Shown here: positions 1 through 10,512 of the stretch, one piece after another
Layout: each line of letters starts with the position of its first letter
Numbering within the stretch: the first letter of the stretch is position 1
NCBI GenBank assembly: GCA_014529385.2
Contig: CM043966.1
Location: 36,558,739 to 36,622,738, forward strand
DNA from: Adiantum capillus-veneris
Taxonomy: Eukaryota > Streptophyta > Polypodiopsida > Polypodiales > Pteridaceae
Direction: 5' to 3'
Length of the DNA: 64,000 nt
Notes under the pieces: generated by a model
Databases searched by the model: none
What the model was told of the DNA's origin: nothing
The model's input: the letters and a program-made list of their open reading frames with translations, nothing else
Translations under genes and position numbers: made by a program

Positions 1-449
1 AGTTGTTTAATTAACATTGCATACGCTTAGTTAGGAATGAATATATCCCCGAACATGTTGGAGAAATCCGACAGAAACCTCGCATTGAATGCATAGTACA
101 TTTAAGTATAAAGTAGGAAAGAAATGATTGATGGGTATGCTGGTTGCAAGAGGAAAGAATGTTTGCTAGGGAAAATTTAGCTCGACATGTTCATTTTATT
201 TCCAATGTTGAATCAGTCCTGACCCCCCTATTGATCACAGGGGGCAGAGTTCCTCGTTAGGGCTCTTGAATCCACGACTTGCTTTCTATGCAGTGGATAC
301 CCACGACTTGCTTTCTATGCGGTGGGAACCCACGTCTTGCTTTCTATGCGGTGGGAGTGTCCATGACGTGCTTTCTATGCGGTGGACATACCTAGTTGTA
401 TGGGCAGCTAGGCGACAACGGGAGGAGTGAACTCTCGCTGGAGGGGGGA
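1..449 (+). mobile_element. 3' internal end of a Ty3/gypsy-like element (element D)
   Basis: This stretch lies directly upstream of an LTR and ends in a purine-rich tract (GGAGGGGGGA, about 440-449), the usual polypurine tract that primes plus-strand DNA synthesis. No open frame with a recognisable domain is visible, so the coding part lies left of the window. The only structure is a four-unit hairpin repeat at 271-385. Assignment to gypsy is inferred from resemblance of the adjoining LTR to that of chromovirus E. Confidence 0.55.
271..385 (+). repeat. Four tandem 29-30 bp units, each a short hairpin
   Basis: Units start near 271, 300, 329 and 360. Each has the core CTTGCTTTCTATGCGGTGG and complementary ends (CCCAC...GTGGG, or TCCAC...GTGGA in the outer units). 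Where the second unit of a pair differs, the end bases change together (CCAC/GTGG stays paired), so the dyad is kept. It sits in the 3' untranslated part of element D just before the polypurine tract. Function unknown. Confidence 0.8.
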
Positions 450-1057
450 TGTTGTACCTCCAGAACATTGGAACTTTTATGAATAAGTTTGAGTAGAATT
501 TTTACTAGAATTCTGTCTTGGTGTTGTTTGCAATACTGGTTGAAGGGTTGTTTTAACGAACCATGTGATTCGGAATTAAACAAGGAATATCTATGTTGAA
601 CAACCTTTGTGGTAGTAATTAGGTCACATGAGGAAGTGTGAGTGTGGGGGTGGAAAGTGGGGGCTTGGCTCGGGTTGCGAATGCCTACGAGATGGGTGGT
701 CCCTATTGGTAAGGAACTCTCTGTCCCCATAGTGCTTACTCGATATTGGTATTACTCATTGCCCCTAGAGCGGCGAATCCTCGAGAGTACGTGCCTCTGA
801 AACATGGGAAAAAAGGCACTCGGGGTTTCTCTCCTCTTGGAAGGTGGGTCTTAGGATCGCTAGATAGTTAAGTACGCTTCCCCTGCGAGGTGGAGCTAGA
901 TCTCGTTGCTAGTAGGCTCGAACTCGACTCACTTTGTGATGAGAGATCGTCCGCTAGTTGAACCCTGAACCATTTTGTTTGCTTCCGCTATAGATCTAGT
1001 GGCCACCAGGTTTACCATCAGATCCGTTGTTTGATACGACGGGGTGGGGACCTCACA
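450..1057 (+). repeat. LTR of element D (about 608 bp)
   Basis: The segment starts TGTTGTACC after a polypurine tract and ends GGGGACCTCACA. Its reverse complement therefore starts TGTGAGGTCCC, like the LTRs of chromovirus E. A further block matches: the reverse complement of about 520-640 aligns by eye with 16020-16150 (CACTTTCCACACC, TAATTACTACCACA, TCGTTAAAACA.CCCTTCAA). The D LTR lacks the CA-rich tandem array that enlarges the E LTRs. The sequence after 1057 shows no clear primer-binding site, consistent with a 3' LTR. Confidence 0.65.
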
Positions 1058-2802
1058 ACTATCTCAAGAAAGGGCAAGATAACTCAAAGATAATAGCAAG
1101 CTCGTGTATGCATAAAAGGGAACTGAGTAAAAGGGATAAGGGATTAGGTAAGGTAGGGAGCTAACCAAAAAGATACCTCATATGGCATGATGTCAATATG
1201 TGAAAGAATAAGAAGTATGTCGCTATTGGTCATGACAATATGTAAGGGGTCCATGTGAGGCATGGCATGGAAGTTTAATTGATAATCAAAATGGACTAAA
1301 TTGTTGCAAAGCGTGGATGTGCATGTCCACATAGACACAAACATTGAGTACAATCCATCAAATGGATGGTGGCAAAGACAAATTCACAAACGAGAAATGG
1401 TGGCAAGATGATAAAGTTTGTGTTCGTTTTTGCTTATCAAAGCTACTATATTGAGATCAAGAAGTACATAGTGTGAGGAAGGTTTAGAATATTCTTGGCA
1501 TTGCAATTATAACATGCATGAATCAGATAAGATGGTGGGAACTAGGATCTGGATGTTTCACGAAGGATCATAGGTTCTGACTTATTGCATGCCTAAAAAA
1601 GAGTAGAGCGCTAAACTCTACCATTGAGATATGAATCATATAAAACAATATGCTAGTCATAGATGTTGACAATAAAGTAAGAGCATGCAACCCTCTAAAA
1701 ATATCATTTTCTCTTGCACGTCTTCTTTCTTTACTATTAAACAGCATAGTTGACAAGTTTCATAGTGGTTCTTATAAAAATACAGAGACATGGTTTTCTT
1801 TTTTGCATTACCCAGCATGCTAGGCTTCATTATGGGTGGGTCTGTATATTTAGCAATCTAAGAGGAACTCAATGCATGGACTGCGTGCTCTAGTATATGT
1901 GAATGTGAATGTGTGTGTGTGTGTGTGTGTGCGTGCGTGTGCGTCTGCGTGTGTGTGTGTGTGTGGCTGTTTTAATTAGAATAAATGCACACCAATGAAC
2001 AAGAAGTTCAAAAAGACGACTGGCTAAATATGTCTAGGCAAAGATAAGTAGAAAAACAACTCAGTCTTTGATTCATAACTGTACAGCATAATAAGGATGA
2101 AGTATCATTCCAAATGAGTTTGTACAAAGGTATCAAAACTATCCCAGTTGGATCATTCGAGTGTTTTCAAAGTTGGATTGCAGCAAGGTAAACCTTTTCA
2201 AGCCAAGATAGAATTGTCACCTACATCCATATAATCAAGACAACAGATATGTTAGACTGGCTACGTATGGCAAGCTTCAAAGAACCTATCAGTTGTTATC
2301 CATGTCAAACATAAACATTATTAGACTAGCCACTGTCCTATACATTAAAGTAGATAATATCTCAAGGTTTTTTTTTCATTCAAAGTAATCCTACCAGGAT
2401 TGCTTCATATGTTTATGACAGTTCTTCTTTATAACAACCATTTACTGTGAGAAGAAGTCATCTACACCATATCATTCAAAATATTTCTTTAGCTAAACAT
2501 TGTATGAAAAAACAACAAAAGTTTTTAGATAGTTTTTTACAACCTCAGTGAGCAGGCTCGAAGTACAATTATCCAGTTTTAAGCCATATTTGGCCCGAAT
2601 AATTCCAACCTATTTTTTGCTAAAGCCAAATTTCAAAATTTTATTTATGTTAAACCATAGAGACCAACTGAGCAGATCTGCCTAGATTATAAAAGATATT
2701 TTCTCAGACATTTCAAGAAAAACTTCAACTACTCAGTGCACCAAAACCAGGTAGTAAAGTACCACCAAAAAAATGAGCTAGTTGTAAAACGTTTCGGGAC
2801 TA
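1058..2802. other. No gene recognised
   Basis: AT-rich sequence with frequent stops in all frames. Apart from the GT-rich microsatellite at about 1902-1966, I see no domain, LTR boundary or RNA gene. Short open frames here (for example minus strand 1144-1353) have no recognisable motif and are taken as chance. Confidence 0.6.
1902..1966. repeat. (GT)n microsatellite with GC interruptions
   Basis: A run of GT dinucleotides interrupted by GC/CT variants such as GTGCGTGCGTGTGCGTCTGCG. It is simple sequence with no coding frame. Confidence 0.95.
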
Positions 2803-3450
2803 AGCCAGATATCCAAGACCCAAAAGACCAACCAGTAATCAGCAGTCAAGGTGTAGGTAAATCAAAGCAAACCAATACCCGATCTCAGCATAGAGATACC
2901 CAAAAGGCCAACCAGTAATCAGCAATCAAGGTGTAGGTAAATCAAAGCAAACCAGTACCCCCACCTCAGTATAGAGATTATTGCATTTTCTACAACAAGT
3001 ATGTATCATAAACAAACTTCAGTACATCAAACTAAGTCCAAGTTTATTTAAAGCTAAAGAAAATATCCAATGACGAACCTGGCATCCTTCATACCATATT
3101 TTCAAACCTAGACCAGATTAAAGGCATTAATCCAATAATTATTAGCACGTTGTATGTTAGATTTTTCTCAAGTCAAGGAAAGCAAGACAAAGTCCAGCAA
3201 GGTCAGCAAAAAAGAAGTGAAAGGATCTTGCAAAAAAACAGCTCATAGAAGTTTTAGCCAGAGCCAGAGAAGTGCCAGCCAGAGCCAGAGTGGGCCAAAA
3301 CATTTATGGCAGTAACCCCAAGAGCTAGCCATAGGAGAAAAAAGATCGGGACTAAGACAGAAATCCAAGACCCAAAAAGCCAGTTAATAATCAGTAAACA
3401 GGCTATAGGTAAATCAAAGCAGACAAGCACCCCCACCTCAGTAGAGGGAT
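2803..3450 (+). repeat. Three diverged copies of an approximately 85-100 bp unit
   Basis: Copies lie near 2803-2890, 2899-2980 and 3348-3450. Shared blocks include CAAGACCCAAAA, AATCAGCA.TCAAGG, TAGGTAAATCAAAGCA and CCCCACCTCAGTA.AG. The first two are adjacent; the third is about 370 bp away and more diverged. No coding frame is conserved across the copies. This may be a decayed LTR or untranslated region of an unidentified transposon. Confidence 0.8.
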
Positions 3451-4859
3451 TAAGCCAAATACTAATAGATATTCATGGTATTTATTAGTAACAAAGGTAG
3501 AATATGTTTAATTTTTTAAGGCAGCAAGAACTAGCTGTAATCAAACAAGTATGGAAGTCTAGGAACTATCAGGTATCCAAAAATGACCTCTCAATAGCTA
3601 ACTTCATTGAGGTTATCTAAGAGAGTAGAGAAGTGAAAAAAAAATTGGAAAAAGGAAAAACTTAGATGAGTGCGATTGCGCAATTCTTGCCATGATGGCC
3701 TCAATGCACCATTATGCCACATGACAATTAGCATCTTCTTTAGACCTTCCTCTTGACCTTTGGATTGGGAGATTATTGGGCCGTTGGGATAGGATGAGGT
3801 ACTCTCCTAGGTCTTTGCCTGGTAGATACATGTAGTGGATCAAACTGGAGTCTTCTTCTACTTCTTGTAGGTACTCTTGTTGAGAGCAAATCTCCCAAAA
3901 TTTGCCTCACACTCCTTCATCTACTGCGCCAACACTCTCTGCTCCTTGTTCTAATAGTTTCTCCAAATAAATAGGTGTTTCCTCACTGTCATCTACATCG
4001 TGTTCATAATTAAATGAATCAATATTGTCCGCATGGGCTTGTGCCCTAGTGTAATATACCTTGCACACTCTCCTTGCCCACTCTAACATGCATCATCTCT
4101 CATGAAACACAATAGACACAGTAGGATTGCCAAATGTGTTGAGATTCAACAACACATGAGAAAACTCATAGAATAGAATGTCAAGCAAAGTAGAACATCT
4201 CAAAAATGAACTTCAAATTGCGCAAGAAATTACACAGAGTAGAGAAATAGAGAATTAGACATTGCAAATAGAGCTTGATTCATCAAGAAAACTACATCAT
4301 TTTCCTCATGATTACATCCCAAAACATATACTTGCATCCCGAGAGGTGCACGCATACAATTTTAACCCTATTCGACCCAAAAGTAGCTACAACCACTTAG
4401 TTCTTGGTATATCATCTGACTCGGTTGCACTAGTTTGGTAACGTAACATGGTATAAAAGTGTCCTTTTTTCAAGGTTTTGGAAATAAATTCAATACTTTG
4501 TGTATAAGTAAAGTTTCAAGTGTCCTTACATGAGCTTGATGCTAAGAACCCATTCTAAATGGGAAAATTAAGTCCATTAGCAGATAGTAATTCTATTCTT
4601 GACAAGATAATGCATCATTAAGAGCTTATGGATGAGATTTTTCAGTACCAATAATGACTTATGAAGAGGGTAGTTCCTCTCGATCAATGGAAGAGAGATG
4701 GCATGTACCACAACCTACAATAGTTGTATAGAATATCTACATTGCATTGCAAATCTAGGGACTTGACCACCAACGATGAGACAACACTTACAACCTAAGG
4801 TCAAGGTGGTTTCCATAACTAGGGGCTTGATGACCATTACAAGAATGAATATCCTCAAA
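3451..4859. other. No gene supported
   Basis: AT-rich sequence. A short minus-strand frame at 3907-4089 is acidic and has no recognised motif. From about 4560 the sequence may be further decayed gag of the relic that follows, but no frame is convincing. Confidence 0.5.
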
Positions 4860-5610
4860 ATGATAAAAACTTAGTGCCACTAGTAGTCTATTATTGCTAT
4901 GATTGTGGTAATTAGAAGGGGGGACACTTTCTAAAGGATTGTCCTAAAAACCCTAGTAACAAGGGTAAATCTACTATCAAGATGGTGGTAATAATTCCAT
5001 CAAGTTCATCTTATAGTGAGCCAACCGTATTGTTGCAAGTCATAATGAGAGATCCAACCAAGCTTTAAAAGCAAGAAGAAGGTGAAAATTTGGGTGGGAG
5101 TAATCAATCTTCTCATTCTAGGAAAGTTGAAAAATAAAACATCATGGAGGAAAAGAAACAAAATTTCCATAGTCGAGGAGGCTGAGATTTTTCTTGAAAA
5201 GGAGCTTAAATATGATCTAAATAAGAAAGAGGAATCCATTCATAATTTAGCTGGCTCGATCTCGGTAGATAAAGGGTTTGAGCCTATAAACACTATTCTA
5301 GAAGCATATCAAGTGGAGTTACAAGCTAGGTAGAACTTGGAAAATAAGTGGAAACATGACCTAGACCCTAGGCTAAAATGCTAAGCTTGCGGCATACTCA
5401 AAGTTTTTACAGATCATGCAAGAACTTTTGGATATGCAAAAGAAAGGACCATTGGCTCTAGTGGAAACAAAACCAAGGGAATCAAACACTAGTAAAAAAG
5501 TGGATGATGCAAACAAAAAGAAACTAGTGCTGGCAAAAGAACCAACTCTTATAGTGCCAAATATGAAAGATAGGAATTCCACTTGTAGTAGAGAACTGAC
5601 CTAATCATCA
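4860..5610 (+). pseudogene. Decayed gag fragment of the A/B gypsy family
   Basis: Translation around 4891-4970 gives a zinc-knuckle pattern (CYDCGN, stop, KGGHFLKDC) followed by PKNPSNKGK. Elements A and B have PKHPNKQGK and PKNPNNKGK at the matching place after their second knuckle. Further on, 5268-5340 reads EPINTILEAYQVELQAR, stop, NLENKW, matching B (EPLDTLLQAYEAKL...TLEQRW). The fragment has many stops and frame changes and no adjoining LTR, so it is an old relic with no expected function. Confidence 0.65.
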
Positions 5611-6194
5611 AAAGGTGTGCTCATTGTCAAAAGAGTGGTCACAAGGTTTTTAGTTTTGAGGATTGTATGCTTAATTCCTCAAAATTTGGTGGATATTGAG
5701 ACACAACTTTAAAACTAGTTTGATGAAGATACCCAGATCCAAATGGAATTCTCTGAATTATCCAAATCATCATGTGATCATTGACTTATTTTGATTCTAA
5801 GCAGAAAATTCAACATATAATGAAGAATTTCATCAGTAGTTGGAAATGGGGGAGATGAATATTCCATAGCTCGATGAGACATGCTCACCTTAATTTGATG
5901 TTATGGTTGATCTTACTTTGGGAAAAGAGTACGTCACTAGTGAGGGATTGGACTGGTTTCCAATTTAGCCTAGTTAGTTTGCAAGGCCGTGCAAAAAGCT
6001 CATGCCAAAAGCCCAAAATTATAATGTACGATGTGCCATGTGGCAGTCTGTGAATTGCGGTGTGATTTGTTACATGATTTGCTGAAAACATGCCGTGTCA
6101 TCAGTTTTCCACTTTTGGGCTTGCTTGGTCATAGGGTGTTCTATGTAGGTGAAACAAAGGGCATCACATAACCCAACAAACATCTCAAAGCCAC

Positions 6195-6220
6195 ACCCTA
6201 TGGCCCTTGGGCCATAGGGT
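6195..6220. repeat. Near-perfect palindrome, 12-bp arms
   Basis: ACCCTATGGCCC and GGGCCATAGGGT are separated by TT. It would form a tight hairpin or cruciform. Confidence 0.95.
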
Positions 6221-6452
6221 GCTCTATGTAGGGCAAAAAAGAGCACCAAAATGCTATGTGTCTTCATCACAAAGAGAGACCCTATGAGCCCATGACAATG
6301 TGCTCATGTAGCATGTGCAAATGTGCACACTTTTTTACCCATAATTGTATGTTTGTGTCGTATTTGTGATTCTACTCTCAGATCGCAAAAAAAAAATTGT
6401 AAAATTTGTAGAATGTTTTTAAAAAGGTGTAAAAGGTGCAAATGAGTGCTCG

Positions 6453-6488
6453 TACCCCTATACATGCTCGTAAGCACGTATAGGGGTA
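6453..6488. repeat. Inverted repeat, 11-bp arms with 14-nt loop
   Basis: TACCCCTATAC at 6453-6463 pairs with GTATAGGGGTA at 6478-6488. The loop is ATGCTCGTAAGCAC. Confidence 0.95.
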
Positions 6489-7014
6489 TGTAAAAGTTGC
6501 ATGCTTGAATATACATGTGTGATTGTGTTGCAAGTGATATAATTAAAGACTACATACAGTTAAAGAACAAATGGTTACCATTATTATTGCACGTGCATCC
6601 CTTTAAACAATTTTGTTCTTGACTGCTATTGCATACTTGGGGTTGAGCTTATATGCCCAGCCACACACGGGCTTGGCATTCTCCTGTAGGGGTATGGAAT
6701 GAATGCCTTGAGTTGGGTCAAGTCCTATGAGGTCCTTGTATCATCAAGCCAAAACATCCTTCCAACTACTAATGAAGAAATCATCAAATCTAGTAACTTA
6801 GGATGATCCCAGAGCCATGCTATCAGCAAGATTGGGCTGGGTCTTCTTCAATATCTAGGTTGACCTCTTTAAATGGATCTTGATATTTGTTTGGGTTCCA
6901 CTCCTCTACTAAATCCTGGCCAGCTTTAGTCAGCACTTCCACATCATGAGCTTGATCAATGGGCAAGTATTGTGCATGCTTATCCATCTTTCTTATTCAC
7001 CATAGCACTACACC

Positions 7015-8218
7015 ATGGATTCAAACATAAACATTCATCATACCTTCAATTTTCAAAATCCTTTGTTTGTTAGGCCTATCATTGGCCCCCATTTGGAGAC
7101 TCTCATTGAGGGTACCTGCACAGCAATTGGCACATATGATAGCAAAAAGTTGCTTGATCTTCACAAATTTAGAGCACTTGAATCACGCATGTCTATTTTA
7201 GAAGGGAACTTTACACATCTGAATGAAAATGCTACCAAACTGTTTGATCTAGTAGTGCAATTCATGAATCAATAGGCCATGGGACTTGCAAGCGAGCAGC
7301 CTAGGATTTTTTTGGGCTCTAGGCCTAGCAATTTTTGATCCCCAAGACATATTGAAGCAAGGATCCAGTTAGGACATGTTGCCAATTGTGACTCATAAAG
7401 AGGTGGATGAGTTGTTCAAAAAAAATGAAACCACCAATCTTTTGAGGGAAGGAGATAGACAAAAACAAAGATACAATACATATCTTCATGAATAAAAGAT
7501 GGTATTCATGACTCTAGATGTGGTCAAGGTACTACAAACTACCTTGACACTAGAAGGTAAAGCCTATAAATGTTGGACGTCACTTGAGGAGAAGGGCATC
7601 ATACTATGCACATGGGCTACCTTGAAGGAAGTATTTGAAAAATAATTTCTTCCTACTAAAGAGAAGAATAGAAATTGAATATCATGGGATAAGTATTATA
7701 TGTGGTAGCATAAGACACTGCTTGAATATATTTTGCATTATAGAGATGTTATCATCAATCTAGAGGGTCTAGATGACTTTTTGCAAGTATGTTGGCTTAC
7801 CCGTGGATTAACTCTTGAGATTAAGAAGCATGTTAAAACTCAAGATCTCAAAAAACTTGAGGAAGCTATAGTACAAGCACATATTCATGATGATCCTAAT
7901 GAAAAATCATTACAAAACATGCATATGCAAGATAATTTGCATGCATGTGCATCTCATGGTAACCGTCAAGTACATAATAAATGAAAATTTGCGGTAGCAT
8001 ATTACGATGTCTACATGAAGCCCAAGGGGCCTAGAGGCCATCTTTCAACTAAGGAATTTGAAAAGACAAAGAAAGATAAGTTATTTTTTCCTTGCATGGG
8101 AAGTGGGCATGGCAAAAAGGATTGTCCCAAAGGGAAATTTGTTGCCCAATGTAAGGAAAAATTTGTGCACATGGTGCAAATGCTTCCCTCGAATCCTCTT
8201 CTTGTTATTCTAATGTAG
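7015..8218 (+). pseudogene. Gag relic of a second gypsy family
   Basis: The segment at about 7515-7900 translates, with stops at 7640-7720, to a typical retrotransposon gag pattern: LTLEGKAYKCW, a WATLKEVFEK block, then a helical stretch ending KLEEAIVQAH. Near 8085-8130 a degraded zinc knuckle reads PCMGSGHGKKDCPKG, with the second cysteine replaced. The N-terminal open part (7015-7275) has a coiled-coil look. It ends 15 bp before the LTR of element C, so C probably inserted into this older element. Confidence 0.55.
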
Positions 8219-8233
8219 AAGTAACACATACCA

Positions 8234-9733
8234 TGTCATAAAATCTAATATCTAACTAAATCAAATGATTTTTTCATATTAAACTGATCATTTAATGTGG
8301 GAGAATAAACGAGAACAAGAGTTAGAATATAGACATGCATGTTCTTATGGATCTATCTCAGCAAGGGGCCAAAGTCAATGGGTCCAAATGAGAGATGGTC
8401 TGTCAAAGAGCAGTGCTAGCTAATGGATCTTGAAAGACCTTAGGGTTAGCTTCTTTAAAGACCTCCAAAGGTTAGTGTTAAAAGTCCTTAGACCTAGGAC
8501 CTTAGGCAAGTTACGGATGTGCTTGAGGTGGAAACCCGGCCCAAGCTTGAGGTGCTTGTCGTGCTTGCTAACTACGGTGCTTGAGGTTCTTCATGACTAA
8601 GGTGCTTAAGGGGCTTAAGGTGTTCCAAAATTCAACAAGGATCCTTACATATGGGGGGTTATCCCTACAAGTAGGGACATGAGAGAGAACACACACACCC
8701 TCACTCAAGGCAAGCCTAGTCTAAAGAGGCAACAAGGACACAAGTCAAGATCCTCTCCATGTTGCCCTCATAAGGTACCTGAAGCCTATTGGCTGGCCTC
8801 TCAAGGGGTCCAATAAGCTTTTAGCTGATTAAATTAAATTTTTTAATCATTTATCAAGCCCTCTCTCTCAAAGGGGTAAGAAGGACACTTGTCCTAATGC
8901 TAGAATTGTTGCTTGATATGATTAAATCATGTGATTGGCTAGGCTCGTAGGGGTCCAATCAATTTCATTCTTGAGCTACAAGGAGGGGTCAACCAAGGCA
9001 AGTTGGGGGGGTGCTTGGGTGTATACTCTCTTTTACACACACTCACATGTCCTGATTCTCACTTGGTGGAAGTGCCAGAACTCCATCTCCTTCTCCAAGC
9101 TTGTTGAGAAGTTGAGAACCTACACCAACACTCTTGGCTATGGAATGCAAATCCAACCAAGAGATGTGCTTCAATGCTAAATCTTTTCATTTTCTCCATC
9201 TTCATTACTAGGCTATTATACTATGCTAAGCAAGAAGAGTGATGATAAGTGAGGAACTATTTCTTTCTCATAATAATATTTCTTCTTCCTCTTCTCTACC
9301 CTCATTCCCTGCTAGTTCTCTCCACCTTTGAAGGTGTTTGAGGTCTTGAGACTGAGGTCGGGGATAAGTTAATGCTTTTATTTAGCTAAGTTACGAGCAT
9401 AATTGTGGTGCATGAAGCTCTCTATCTTCATTGCACCATCAAGGTCTCAAGGAACACAAATCTTGTATCATACCAAGTCTCTCTTTATGGGAGAAACTAT
9501 AATGCAAAAGCCTTTTGGAGGGGGGACCGGCTCCACATAAATCGGGTCCTCAAATGTCGTCAAGTTCTCTAATTCTCTTCTTACAAAGTATTGTTCATGC
9601 CATGCTGATTAAGTATAATGGTTATGTTGCTACCTCTAATCAAGTTTGCCCTCTATTTTCTCAAAGTAGTCTTATAAAAATGCTCTCTAGTTCTCTTAAT
9701 TTTGCTATCCTCAATGTTCTTAGGCCATTTCCA
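8234..9733 (+). repeat. 5' LTR of element C (about 1.5 kb)
   Basis: It starts TGTCATAAAATC and matches 61218-62292 almost throughout. The right boundary is placed near CATTTCCA (9733), a few bases before the PBS; because the other copy is truncated, this end is uncertain by several bases. It holds an imperfect array of GGTGCTTGAGG-type units (about 8520-8620), whose length differs from the 3' copy. Confidence 0.8.
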
Positions 9734-9739
9734 TTATAT

Positions 9740-9751
9740 TGGTATCAGAGC
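9740..9751 (+). other. Primer-binding site, initiator tRNA-Met type (element C)
   Basis: TGGTATCAGAGC is the standard complement of the 3' end of plant initiator tRNA-Met, which primes minus-strand synthesis. It lies immediately after the 5' LTR. Confidence 0.9.
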
Positions 9752-10136
9752 TATTGGTTTCTCTTTTCTTGCTTAAGAAGAGAGGTCCTTGATTTGTCCA
9801 TGAAAGGTGGAAGATGTCCATTGCAATAGGGTAAGTGGGACAGGGATCTATTATCTTGGTTGAAAAGGACTTAGTTTGAGGTACACCATTGGGAACTATA
9901 GTCATAATAATGGAGTCTCTCGGATTTTCTTTTGCTTAACCATTATTGAGCTACTAGCAAGCTCAACACGAACCATAATCAACTGAGCAATGTTAGACCC
10001 TCTCCACTATTCTTTGCAATCTCTAAACCACCGGTCTAGATGCTTGAGAATTAATTTTCAATGATAAAGAAGAGTAGCAACTGTGGTTTTTGAGGGTACC
10101 AAAGCACAAAGTATCTTATACATAAGTTTGATCAGC

Positions 10137-10512
10137 ATGGATGACAATAATCAAGAGAGTAAAATGAATATTGACAGCTTTGATTTTGCATATGAAGGTG
10201 CTACTGATAATGCCCCAATGTTTATGAATTATCATGTTACTAGGTTGCAACAAGCTATGGGAAACCCTACCTTGCAAGACAAAGTTACTCAACAACTTTG
10301 TGCTTATGGGATTTCCCTTCCTCTCCAAGAAGAGAGAGAGCTTAGGAAGCCTCTTGTTGAGACTTCCAAAAGAAGACTCTCTCCGATAAGAGAAGAGGAG
10401 GAATTTAATGAATGAGAAAGAAGTAATTCTCCCAATTCCTTTGAAGATGTGGCTCCACAAAGACGGCGGTCTCGACAATCCCCAAGTCCTCCCAAGAGAA
10501 AATATCATCCTA
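10137..10512 (+). pseudogene. N-terminal gag fragment of element C
   Basis: An ATG at 10137 (MDDNNQESKMN...) opens a frame through NPTLQDKVTQQLCAYGISLP and an acidic/basic stretch. After an in-frame TGA near 10413 the same frame continues as a Ser/Pro/Arg-rich segment (SPNSFEDVAPQRRRSRQ) to about 10512. There it switches abruptly to sequence of the A/Z leader type. The gag core domain is missing; the zinc knuckle reappears only at 57302. Confidence 0.6.

Larger units (their letters stand above)
5611..7014. other. Non-coding, with two strong inverted repeats
   Basis: No protein domain is recognisable. The block ATAGGGTG.TCTATGTAGG appears twice (about 6130 and 6214), and two inverted repeats are listed separately. 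It may be the remains of a small non-autonomous transposon, but I could not find a terminal repeat or target duplication. Confidence 0.5.

Noticed and set aside
271-385. Repeats with hairpins, CRISPR-like in look
   Set aside because: Four units with almost no spacer between them, in plant transposon DNA; no CRISPR context.
3907-4089. Short acidic minus-strand ORF
   Set aside because: 60 codons, no motif, no neighbours; chance level in this DNA.
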